Origin: Flavobacteriales bacterium
Lineage (GTDB): Bacteria > Bacteroidota > Bacteroidia > Flavobacteriales > Flavobacteriaceae
Assembly (NCBI GenBank): GCA_003229235.1
Contig: QIIH01000372.1
Span: forward strand, 1 to 5,537
Length of the DNA stretch: 5,537 nucleotides
Direction of reading: 5' to 3'
The position numbers and the translations under genes were made by a program. This document shows positions 1 to 5,537 of this stretch, piece by piece (the stretch's first letter is position 1; each line of letters starts with the position of its first letter). The notes below the pieces were generated by a model that saw nothing but the letters and a program-made list of their open reading frames with translations, made no database searches and was not told the DNA's origin.

Positions 1-1026
1 TTAAGCTCGGCCGTACAATTTGGGTTTATTACTGGCACCTTGGTTTTCGCAATTTTGACGCTTGCCGACCGATTTTCTCCTTCAAAAGTATTTTTTATTA
101 GCGCTGTACTGGCATCCTTGTTTAATTTGGGGGTAATATGGGAAGGCAACAATTTAGCAAGTTTACTCTCCCTTAGGTTTCTAACGGGATTTTTTCTTGC
201 AGGTATTTATCCCGTAGGCATGAAAATAGCTGCCGATTACTATAAAAAAGGACTCGGTAAGTCGCTTGGTTTTTTAGTTGGAGCATTGGCCTTGGGTACG
301 GCATTTCCGCATTTACTAAAAGAGTTGACCGATGCATTACCATGGAAGTCTGTGCTAATAGCAACTTCGTCTCTTGGGGTCTTGGGTGGCCTATTTATGA
401 TAAGCCTTGTTCCCGATGGTCCGTACAGAAAACTCAGCCAAAAAACAGATCTATCTGCGTTTTTTAGCGTGTTTAAAAACCGAGAGTTTCGTTCGGTGGC
501 CTTTGGTTATTTTGGTCATATGTGGGAGCTGTACGCCTTTTGGGTATTTGTACCCATCATGCTAAAAACATATAGTATTGCACATCCTCAAGCAGTATTT
601 AATATTCCTTTATTATCATTCTTAATTATCGGTCTAGGCGGATTTGCCTGCGTACTTGGCGGATATCTTGCACAAATAGTAGGAACTAAACGAATAGCAT
701 TTATAGCACTGCTCTTATCATGTTTATGTTGTCTAATTTCTCCGTTGCTGTTTATTAGTGAATCTGAAAGATTGTTTGTTGGTTTTCTTGTTTTTTGGGG
801 GATGGTAGTTATTGCAGACTCCCCTCTTTTATCTACCCTAGTGGCTCAAAATACTTCGGCAGAAATAAAAGGCACGGCACTTACTATTGTTAACTGCATT
901 GGGTTTTCGATAACGATAATTAGCATTCAACTAATTACTGTCCTAATAGAACTTACGGATTCAAATGGTATTTATACAATATTGGCGTTAGGTCCTATTT
1001 TGGGTTTGATAGCGCTGAGAAGGTAA
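1..1026 (+). CDS. MFS transporter, 5'-truncated by the window edge
   Basis: This is an inner-membrane secondary transporter of the major facilitator superfamily; its substrate cannot be told from sequence. The frame is open from base 1 (341 residues visible). An apparent TTG start at 40 falls inside a membrane helix and is not the true start. The visible part opens in what should be TM2, followed by the loop 2-3 motif-A remnant ADRFSPSK (codons 22-29). A small-residue and glycine-rich helix pair follows, with YPVGMKIAADYY at codons 70-81. After a polar central loop near codons 135-160, the second half begins with the distinctive GYFGHMWELYAFW (codons 169-181). About ten or eleven hydrophobic segments are visible, ending in a short ALRR tail. 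Family members are usually about 390-400 residues, so roughly 50-60 residues including TM1 are missing. The family call is firm. Substrate (drug, sugar, anion or nitrite-like) is open. Confidence 0.9.
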   Translation, partial: LSSAVQFGFITGTLVFAILTLADRFSPSKVFFISAVLASLFNLGVIWEGNNLASLLSLRFLTGFFLAGIYPVGMKIAADYYKKGLGKSLGFLVGALALGTAFPHLLKELTDALPWKSVLIATSSLGVLGGLFMISLVPDGPYRKLSQKTDLSAFFSVFKNREFRSVAFGYFGHMWELYAFWVFVPIMLKTYSIAHPQAVFNIPLLSFLIIGLGGFACVLGGYLAQIVGTKRIAFIALLLSCLCCLISPLLFISESERLFVGFLVFWGMVVIADSPLLSTLVAQNTSAEIKGTALTIVNCIGFSITIISIQLITVLIELTDSNGIYTILALGPILGLIALRR

Positions 1027-1151
1027 AATAAGGCACAAGACATCCCTCCTCCCGTTAGAATAAAAAACCCTAACTTTAACACTTACCACAGTAATTATGT
1101 GCGCTTTAAAAAAAAGCTAATCACACGATTACCACAAAAAACTAACCATCC

Positions 1152-2363
1152 ATGAAAATACAATCTCACAAAACCGAGAGAATTCACTCGTTAGATTCCT
1201 TAAGAGCAATTATGATGCTTTTAGGCTTAGTTATCCATTCTGCCATTACCTATGGAGTTTGGGATTATGGGAGCTCTTGGCCACTAAAAGATGTAGTTGC
1301 TACTCATATTTCTAACGATTTTATTGGAAGTTTTGTACACGCATTCAGAATGCAAATTTTCTTTGTGGTAGCCGGGTTTTTTGGCGCGATGTTATTTTAT
1401 GAGAGACAGCCTTTAAAAATGGTTAAAAATAGAGTTAGCAGAATTGTATTCCCCTTTATAGTTTTTCTGTTCCTACTTTGGCCCACTATAATAATCCTAT
1501 CTACGTATACAAATTTATCAATGCAAGAGGTTCCTAATGCCTTAGAAAGTGCAGCTGCCGGTTTTTCTACTTTAGGTGCTTTTATCCCCGAAAGAACTTT
1601 TCACCTGTGGTTTCTGTATTATTTAGCGCTAATTACATTCTTTTCTGTGGCAATTGGTTTAGTGCTAAAAAAACTACCCGTTGTATCTGGTCAAATTTCG
1701 AATGCTTTTAGCTGGGTTATTCAAAAACCCATATTAAAACTCGTAGTTTTCTCGGCGTTAATGTGCATTGTTTATGCCATCATGGGTACTTCGTCTGTTA
1801 GCACCTCACTATCTTTTGTTCCAGACTTAAACACATTTTTATACTATACCTTTTTCTATTTTATCGGTTGGGTTCTGTTTAAATCTAAGCATCTCTTAGA
1901 TACTATGATGCAGTACGATTGGATCTACACGATTTTAGGAATTACACTATTTACGGTTCACTTTTTTATTAACGATACGCTAAGTTATGAAATGGGTATT
2001 TTAATGAAATCTGTAATGGTGTGGGCCTTTATTTTTGGGATTACAGGATTATTTATTCGTTTTGGGAGTAATCATTCTTCAAAAATGCGATACATATCAG
2101 ATTCGTCCTATTGGGTGTATCTTATTCATCTTTCTTTAACGCTGGTTATCCCTAGTTTTATTGCTGATTGGCCCTTACCGGCAACCTTCAAATTCTTATT
2201 TGTTTTAATAAGTACTGGGGTTATATGCTTTACAACCTATCATTATTTGGTAAGAGGAACTTTTATTGGCAAATTCTTGAACGGCCGAAAATATACCCGA
2301 AAGTTATCCGACATTAAAAAAGCAGAGGAAACATCCAAACTAAAACTAGCTTTAGACAAATAA
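1152..2363 (+). CDS. Acyltransferase 3 family membrane protein (OpgC-like)
   Basis: This is a 403-residue polytopic inner-membrane protein that probably transfers an acyl group (acetyl, succinyl or similar) to an extracytoplasmic glycan or other surface molecule. The N-terminus has the family signature: R10, then SLDSLRAI at 13-20 and a helix with H29 in GLVIHSA. FRMQIFFVVAGFF (65-77) gives the conserved arginine and glycine-rich second helix. HLWFLYYL (151-158) and YWVYLIHL (320-327) are further typical motifs. About ten hydrophobic helices are visible, then a basic, charged cytoplasmic-looking tail (from about 379). The length suits OpgC/MdoC-type proteins (about 385), but no opgG or opgH partner is in the window, so a real glucan role is not supported and no symbol is given. 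The ATG at 1152 is preceded by A-rich sequence without a Shine-Dalgarno, as usual in Bacteroidota. It lies 125 bases after the transporter, so co-transcription is possible but unproven. Confidence 0.88.
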   Translation: MKIQSHKTERIHSLDSLRAIMMLLGLVIHSAITYGVWDYGSSWPLKDVVATHISNDFIGSFVHAFRMQIFFVVAGFFGAMLFYERQPLKMVKNRVSRIVFPFIVFLFLLWPTIIILSTYTNLSMQEVPNALESAAAGFSTLGAFIPERTFHLWFLYYLALITFFSVAIGLVLKKLPVVSGQISNAFSWVIQKPILKLVVFSALMCIVYAIMGTSSVSTSLSFVPDLNTFLYYTFFYFIGWVLFKSKHLLDTMMQYDWIYTILGITLFTVHFFINDTLSYEMGILMKSVMVWAFIFGITGLFIRFGSNHSSKMRYISDSSYWVYLIHLSLTLVIPSFIADWPLPATFKFLFVLISTGVICFTTYHYLVRGTFIGKFLNGRKYTRKLSDIKKAEETSKLKLALDK

Positions 2364-2444
2364 AAGCAGTTACCAACGATTCCTATTGCTACAACGACAA
2401 GTATCATTAGAACAATCGAAATAAATTCAAAAGCTTGTATAAAA

Positions 2445-2474
2445 TTGACTTAGGGAATCGACCTCTTATATAAT
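2445..2474 (+). promoter_or_regulatory. Sigma-70-like promoter candidate before the barrel gene
   Basis: TTGACT (2445-2450) and TATAAT (2469-2474) are separated by 18 bases, close to the Escherichia coli sigma-70 consensus, and lie about 50 bases before the start codon at 2523. The main Bacteroidota sigma factor usually prefers a different pair (about TTG and TAnnTTTG), and the DNA is AT-rich, so this may be chance. Confidence 0.3.
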
Positions 2475-2480
2475 TAAATA

Positions 2481-2489
2481 CTATATTTA
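2481..2489 (+). promoter_or_regulatory. CTATATTTA box, candidate Bacteroidota -7 element
   Basis: TATATTTA fits the Bacteroidota -7 consensus TAnnTTTG except at the last base. It ends 34 bases before the A of the ATG at 2523, the same distance as a near-identical box before the gene at 3313. No clear TTG at the expected upstream position is visible, so this is a weak candidate competing with the sigma-70-like pair just upstream. Confidence 0.3.
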
Positions 2490-2522
2490 GATTAAGTATT
2501 TGTGCCTTAAGAATAACAGAAA

Positions 2523-3089
2523 ATGAGAAAAACCTACAAACTACTTTTGGTGTTTATTATTATTGGTTGCAACAGTCTTTTTGCCCAAGAGAATGAGGGA
2601 TCCAGTGAAGCTAGTGAAGCCAGTGAATCTGAAGAATTTAAACACTTTAGAGCTGCTTTTTCGATTGGACATGGGTTTATTCCTCAAGCCGATTCTAAAA
2701 ACTCAGATTTACTAATTATACCAACTTTGGCGCTTGAGTTTCAGTATTGGTTCAATTCAAAATGGGGAATCGCATTACAGAGCGATTTAGAAATTGCTAA
2801 TTATATCGTGGAGCTCGAAAACGATATGGGAAACGAAATTGAAAGAGAAAATCCATTAATCATAGCAGTTCCTGTTCATTTTAGCCCATGGGATAATGGG
2901 CTGGCATTTATTGCAGGACCCGGAATTGAATTTGAGGATAGTGAGAACTTTTCAATTTTCAGATTAGGGGTTGGATACGAATTCGAATTCGGAAACGAAT
3001 GGGATTTCGCTCCAGAATTTATTTATGATTTAAAAAGTGGATCGATCAATTCGTTTACTATTGCCTTTGGTGTTGGGAAAAGGTTTTAA
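2523..3089 (+). CDS. Exported outer-membrane beta-barrel-like protein
   Basis: This is a 188-residue exported protein of unknown specific function. The N-terminus has a basic n-region (MRKTYK), a hydrophobic core (LLLVFIIIG) and a plausible signal peptidase I site after FA at 20-21, leaving Q22 as mature N-terminus. C16 in IIGC also fits a lipobox, so a lipoprotein cannot be excluded. The mature start is an acidic Ser/Glu/Ala linker (about 23-38). From about residue 40 come alternating hydrophobic/polar strands with aromatic girdles, such as LALEFQYWF, VGYEFEF and TIAFGVGKRF. The protein ends in Phe, the usual C-terminal signal of barrels inserted by BamA. This suggests a small eight-stranded-type barrel like the OmpA/OmpX or outer membrane beta-barrel domain families. 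It is probably monocistronic (159 and 223 base gaps on either side). Barrel class is fairly likely; function is unknown. Confidence 0.78.
   Translation: MRKTYKLLLVFIIIGCNSLFAQENEGSSEASEASESEEFKHFRAAFSIGHGFIPQADSKNSDLLIIPTLALEFQYWFNSKWGIALQSDLEIANYIVELENDMGNEIERENPLIIAVPVHFSPWDNGLAFIAGPGIEFEDSENFSIFRLGVGYEFEFGNEWDFAPEFIYDLKSGSINSFTIAFGVGKRF
2604..2630 (+). repeat. Three 9-bp in-frame tandem repeats (Ser-Glu-Ala/Ser)
   Basis: Three consecutive 9-base units, AGTGAAGCT, AGTGAAGCC and AGTGAATCT, encode S-E-A, S-E-A and S-E-S at residues 28-36 of the barrel protein. They sit just after the predicted signal peptide cleavage site. The units are in frame, so gain or loss of one would change only the length of the acidic linker. 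Confidence 0.75.
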
Positions 3090-3270
3090 TCTAACTTCTA
3101 CAAACTCGATGGTCATTAATCTTCTAGGATTACGGGAGCAAAGAGAAAATTATAGAATAACTACATAAAACAACTCATCTCGTACAAAACCTCAATATTT
3201 TCACCAGCCTTTTTAGAAGAAATAATGAGTAGGTCTTACTATCAAAAAACCAAACTCAATTATTATTTAG

Positions 3271-3279
3271 CTACATTTA
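3271..3279 (+). promoter_or_regulatory. CTACATTTA box, candidate Bacteroidota -7 element
   Basis: TACATTTA matches TAnnTTTG in all but the final position and ends 34 bases before the A of the ATG at 3313. It differs from the box before the barrel gene at one base and lies at the same spacing. No TTG -33 element is seen upstream. The leader downstream is A-rich without a Shine-Dalgarno. Confidence 0.32.
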
Positions 3280-3312
3280 AACATCTAAATCGTCTTAAAT
3301 AAAACTCTCAAA

Positions 3313-5100
3313 ATGACTAAACAATTATCACTTCTTTTAGCCCTCTTACTTTCGTTTACCCTTAGCGCGCAAAAAGACGCTAAAGAAATCAAATCATTTG
3401 TAAACGATTTAGATCAAAATATTCCTCAATTACTCAACGATTTTAATGTTCCTGGAGCGGCCATTGCCGTTATTGAGAATGGCGAAATTATTTTGCAAAA
3501 AGGCTATGGATACTCCAATGTTGATCAAGGCATTAAGGTAACTAATACTACTGGTTTTAATATAGGATCCATTTCTAAAACAATCGCAGCATGGGGTGTT
3601 ATGAAGCTAGTACAAGAAGGCAAAATCGATCTTGATGCACCTGCCAAAACCTATCTTACTAGGTGGCATTTACCAGAATCTGAGTTTGATGCGAATAAAG
3701 TTACCATAAGAAGGCTGTTAAGCCACACAGCAGGGCTGTCGTTGCATGGTTATCCTGGTTGGGGCCCAAAGGATGTTTTACCCACGATCGAGGAATCTCT
3801 CGACGGTAAAAACAATGGTCCAGGTGGCGTAGAGATGATCATGGAACCCGGAACCAAATGGAAATATTCGGGAGGTGGGTTTTCTATCCTTCAATTAATT
3901 GTAGAAGAAGTATCTGGGCAGCGTTTTGAAGACTATATGCAAAGTGAGATATTAGACCCGCTGGGGATGACTAGTAGTAGCTTTACCATAGACAAAAAGA
4001 TATTGGGCGCCTCGTCTAACGAACACAACCGCTTTGGCGAAGTAATAGACTTCGAGTTGTTTACAGCACAAGCAGCTGCAGGTTTACATACAACAATCAA
4101 CGATTTTACCATTTTTGCAATGGCAAGTCTTTATGCAAATAAAAGTGACAAACCTCAGCAAATATTATCGGCTGCGACCATTAAAGAAATGATGGTGCCT
4201 GCTCCTGCATCTAACGGTAGTTATGGTCTTGGCTATCAGGTAGATTCAATTCAAGGGACCAAGGTTACTTTACGAGGTCATGGAGGTGCCAATTCTGGTT
4301 GGCACGCCTTTTTAAGAGTAGATCCCGTGACTAATGACGGTTTTATTATGATTACAAATGGTGGTGCGGGACACAATATTTATCGCCAAGTTTTTTGTGA
4401 CTGGGTTTATTGGAAAACGGGACAATCTATGGGTAATCGCTGTAATATTAAACCTTCTGTGGCAAATATATTAGCAAAAATTATCGACGACAAAGGCATA
4501 AATACGCTAGGAGCAGATTATGCAGAACTCAAAAAGAATGATGCCGATAAATACAATTTTTCTGAAGATCAATTGAATCAACTGGGGTATCATTATTTAG
4601 GGAATGATGAAGATGAGACTGCTATGGCAGTTTTTAAAGTAAACCTAGAGACCTTCCCTACATCTTCTAATGTATATGATAGTTATGGCGAAGCACTTTT
4701 GAAGAGCGGAGATAAAGAAAATGCAATTAAAAGCTACATGAAGTCTGTAGAAATAAACCCAGCAAATGATGGCGGAATTAGCGTCTTAAAAAGCTTGGGA
4801 GTAAATACAGAAGGATTATCAAAAGAAATTACCGTAGACGAAGATATCTTACAAAGTTATGTTGGTAAATATCAATTAGCACCAGAATTTGTAATCACTG
4901 TCACAAAAAATGGAACTCAGCTAACAGCACAGGCTACGGGTCAGGGCGAATTTGAGATTTTCCCTAAATCTGATACTGTATTTTATTTAAAAGTAGTAGT
5001 AGCACAAGTCACATTTAATCTAAACGAAGATGGCCAAGTGGCAAGTCTAACCTTACTACAAGGTGGGCAAGAAACTACAGGACTAAAATTAGAAGAATAG
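3313..5100 (+). CDS. Secreted beta-lactamase-family serine hydrolase with TPR and DUF3471-like C-terminus
   Basis: This 595-residue exported enzyme belongs to the beta-lactamase / PBP4*-like serine hydrolase family (PF00144), which includes D-aminopeptidases, carboxypeptidases and esterases. A signal peptide (hydrophobic 5-18, likely cleaved after SA at 18-19) directs it to the periplasm or outside. The catalytic domain spans about 30-370. S86-I-S-K89 is the nucleophile motif, Y185-S-G the second motif (Tyr as likely general base, YSG replacing YxN), and H323-G-G the third, replacing KTG. HGG and YSG point to peptidase or esterase activity rather than antibiotic resistance. Two TPR-like helical hairpins follow (about 420-484, with the second ending EINP). 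A beta-rich DUF3471-like domain comes last (about 511-592, starting LQSYVGKY). The only cysteines are C362 and C377. The family call is firm. The natural substrate is unknown. A paralogue starts 174 bases downstream. Confidence 0.92.
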   Translation: MTKQLSLLLALLLSFTLSAQKDAKEIKSFVNDLDQNIPQLLNDFNVPGAAIAVIENGEIILQKGYGYSNVDQGIKVTNTTGFNIGSISKTIAAWGVMKLVQEGKIDLDAPAKTYLTRWHLPESEFDANKVTIRRLLSHTAGLSLHGYPGWGPKDVLPTIEESLDGKNNGPGGVEMIMEPGTKWKYSGGGFSILQLIVEEVSGQRFEDYMQSEILDPLGMTSSSFTIDKKILGASSNEHNRFGEVIDFELFTAQAAAGLHTTINDFTIFAMASLYANKSDKPQQILSAATIKEMMVPAPASNGSYGLGYQVDSIQGTKVTLRGHGGANSGWHAFLRVDPVTNDGFIMITNGGAGHNIYRQVFCDWVYWKTGQSMGNRCNIKPSVANILAKIIDDKGINTLGADYAELKKNDADKYNFSEDQLNQLGYHYLGNDEDETAMAVFKVNLETFPTSSNVYDSYGEALLKSGDKENAIKSYMKSVEINPANDGGISVLKSLGVNTEGLSKEITVDEDILQSYVGKYQLAPEFVITVTKNGTQLTAQATGQGEFEIFPKSDTVFYLKVVVAQVTFNLNEDGQVASLTLLQGGQETTGLKLEE

Positions 5101-5135
5101 AGAAATACAGGCATTGACAGCAAATAATTAAGTTA

Positions 5136-5156
5136 ATCAAATGTTCTAAATTTGAT
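5136..5156 (+). repeat. Inverted repeat after the first hydrolase gene
   Basis: ATCAAAT (5136-5142) and ATTTGAT (5150-5156) are perfect 7-base complementary arms with a 7-base loop, 36 bases after the stop codon at 5100. It is AT-rich with only one GC pair per stem and has no T-run afterwards, so it is not a convincing intrinsic terminator. It could be a weak transcript-end hairpin or chance. Confidence 0.35.
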
Positions 5157-5173
5157 AATCGTAGAAATCTCTA

Positions 5174-5188
5174 TTAAATCAAATTTAA
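5174..5188 (+). repeat. Short AT-only inverted repeat
   Basis: TTAAAT (5174-5179) and ATTTAA (5183-5188) form 6-base arms around the 3-base loop CAA. The stem is entirely A-T pairs, so the hairpin would be weak. It lies between the two hydrolase genes. No function is claimed. Confidence 0.25.
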
Positions 5189-5212
5189 ACAAGCCCGTCA
5201 GGGTACTATTCT

Positions 5213-5225
5213 CTGTAATTTACAG
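5213..5225 (+). promoter_or_regulatory. Palindrome CTGTAATTTACAG upstream of the second hydrolase
   Basis: CTGTAA and TTACAG are perfect 6-base complementary arms around a single T, ending about 50 bases before the ATG at 5275. Size, symmetry and position suit a binding site for a dimeric repressor or activator, but no second copy is seen in the window and no regulator is encoded here. Function is speculative. Confidence 0.3.
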
Positions 5226-5274
5226 TGGTCATTTAACAATGATTCAATAACTACAACTAAAAAACTTCTATACA

Positions 5275-5537
5275 ATGAAAACTTACACCTTAGCATTTAT
5301 AGCCCTTTTTATAGGTATTAGCCCAATGTGCCTGGCACAAAGTAACGAAATCTCAAACGAGGTTAAGGAAAACATACAGTCTAGAGTTGCAAATGGCATC
5401 AATACAGGAATAGTTGTTGGGTTGATTACTTCTGATGGTGTAACTTATTATAGTTATGGTGTAAAATCGTTAAAGACAAACCAAGCTGTAGACGAAAACT
5501 CTGTTTTTGAAATTGGCTCTATCTCCAAAACCTTCAC
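5275..5537 (+). CDS. Second secreted beta-lactamase-family serine hydrolase, 3'-truncated by the window edge
   Basis: The frame starts with ATG at 5275 and runs open to the window end (87 full residues). A signal peptide is clear: MKTY, a hydrophobic core (TLAFIALFIGI) and a cleavage site after CLA, before Q22. C19 in the h/c-region is not in a good lipobox (SPMC), so signal peptidase I cleavage is likelier. The mature part begins with a helix-like stretch, then GIVVGLITSDGVTYYSYG (45-62), the first strands of the PF00144 fold. It ends with FEIGSISKTF (78-87), where S82 and K85 are the expected nucleophile and lysine. This GSISKT block is identical to that of the preceding gene, and the preceding strands align, so the two are paralogues. 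The remaining motifs and any C-terminal domain lie outside the window, so substrate class is open. The start is preceded by A-rich sequence without a Shine-Dalgarno. Confidence 0.85.
   Translation, partial: MKTYTLAFIALFIGISPMCLAQSNEISNEVKENIQSRVANGINTGIVVGLITSDGVTYYSYGVKSLKTNQAVDENSVFEIGSISKTF

Noticed and set aside
40..42. TTG as a start codon for the transporter
   Set aside because: The frame stays open to base 1, the upstream residues continue the same hydrophobic helix, and starting here would remove TM1 and half of TM2.
173..364. A 63-residue open frame on the minus strand inside the transporter gene
   Set aside because: It is fully antisense to a well-conserved MFS coding region and its translation shows no recognisable family; a shadow frame.
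1071..1078. TAACTTTA as a -7 promoter element for the acyltransferase
   Set aside because: It is 73 bases from the start codon, unlike the two spaced boxes before genes 3 and 4, with no TTG element upstream; not separable from AT-rich background.
1103..1117. GCTTT-AAAAA-AAAGC hairpin between the transporter and the acyltransferase as a terminator
   Set aside because: The arms are only 5 bases, mostly A-T, and no T-run follows; it is largely a poly-A tract.
1152..2363. Naming the acyltransferase opgC/mdoC
   Set aside because: Similarity is at family level only; no opgG or opgH neighbour is visible and osmoregulated periplasmic glucans are not established for this group.
2979..2990. GAATTCGAATTC direct repeat in the barrel gene
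   Set aside because: It encodes Glu-Phe-Glu-Phe in an alternating beta strand and is explained by the protein's barrel pattern.
4414..4422. A KTG triplet (residues 368-370) as the third beta-lactamase motif of the first hydrolase
   Set aside because: The expected position, in the strand before the GWHAFLRVDP segment, is occupied by HGG at 323-325; the KTG at 368 lies after the catalytic core and is probably chance.
5114..5119. TTGACA as a -35 box for the second hydrolase
   Set aside because: The sequence 17-18 bases downstream (TCAAAT) is a poor -10, it would give a leader of over 120 bases, and this consensus is not the usual one in the phylum.

Overview
The window looks like a stretch of a low-GC Bacteroidota chromosome, most likely a member of the Flavobacteriia. 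The evidence is AT-rich DNA, A-rich leaders without Shine-Dalgarno sequences, exported proteins whose signal peptides end in SAQ, FAQ or LAQ, and families common in that group (an OmpA-type small barrel, and a serine hydrolase joined to TPR and DUF3471-like domains). This is inference from style, not a species identification.

All five genes lie on the + strand. (1) 1-1026: a major facilitator superfamily transporter whose 5' end is outside the window. (2) 1152-2363: an integral-membrane acyltransferase of the acyltransferase-3 / OpgC-like family. (3) 2523-3089: a small exported beta-barrel protein, probably outer membrane. (4) 3313-5100: a secreted serine hydrolase of the beta-lactamase / PBP4*-like family with C-terminal TPR and DUF3471-like regions. 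(5) 5275-end: the first 87 residues of a second secreted hydrolase of the same family, cut by the window edge just after its active-site SxxK motif.

The intergenic gaps are 125, 159, 223 and 174 bases, so most of these genes probably have their own promoters. The gaps contain weak promoter-like boxes, one short palindrome and two AT-rich inverted repeats. No convincing intrinsic terminator, RNA gene, insertion sequence or CRISPR array was seen. No stretch longer than 300 bases lacks a gene.

No common pathway is evident. The clearest relation is between genes 4 and 5, tandem paralogous secreted hydrolases likely to act on peptides, esters or cell-wall-like substrates in the periplasm or outside the cell. 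The transporter and acyltransferase are inner-membrane proteins with unknown substrates. I see no clear sign of a new biological system. The points most worth checking are the shared promoter-like box at the same distance before genes 3 and 4, the tandem hydrolase pair, and a lone cysteine pair in gene 4.
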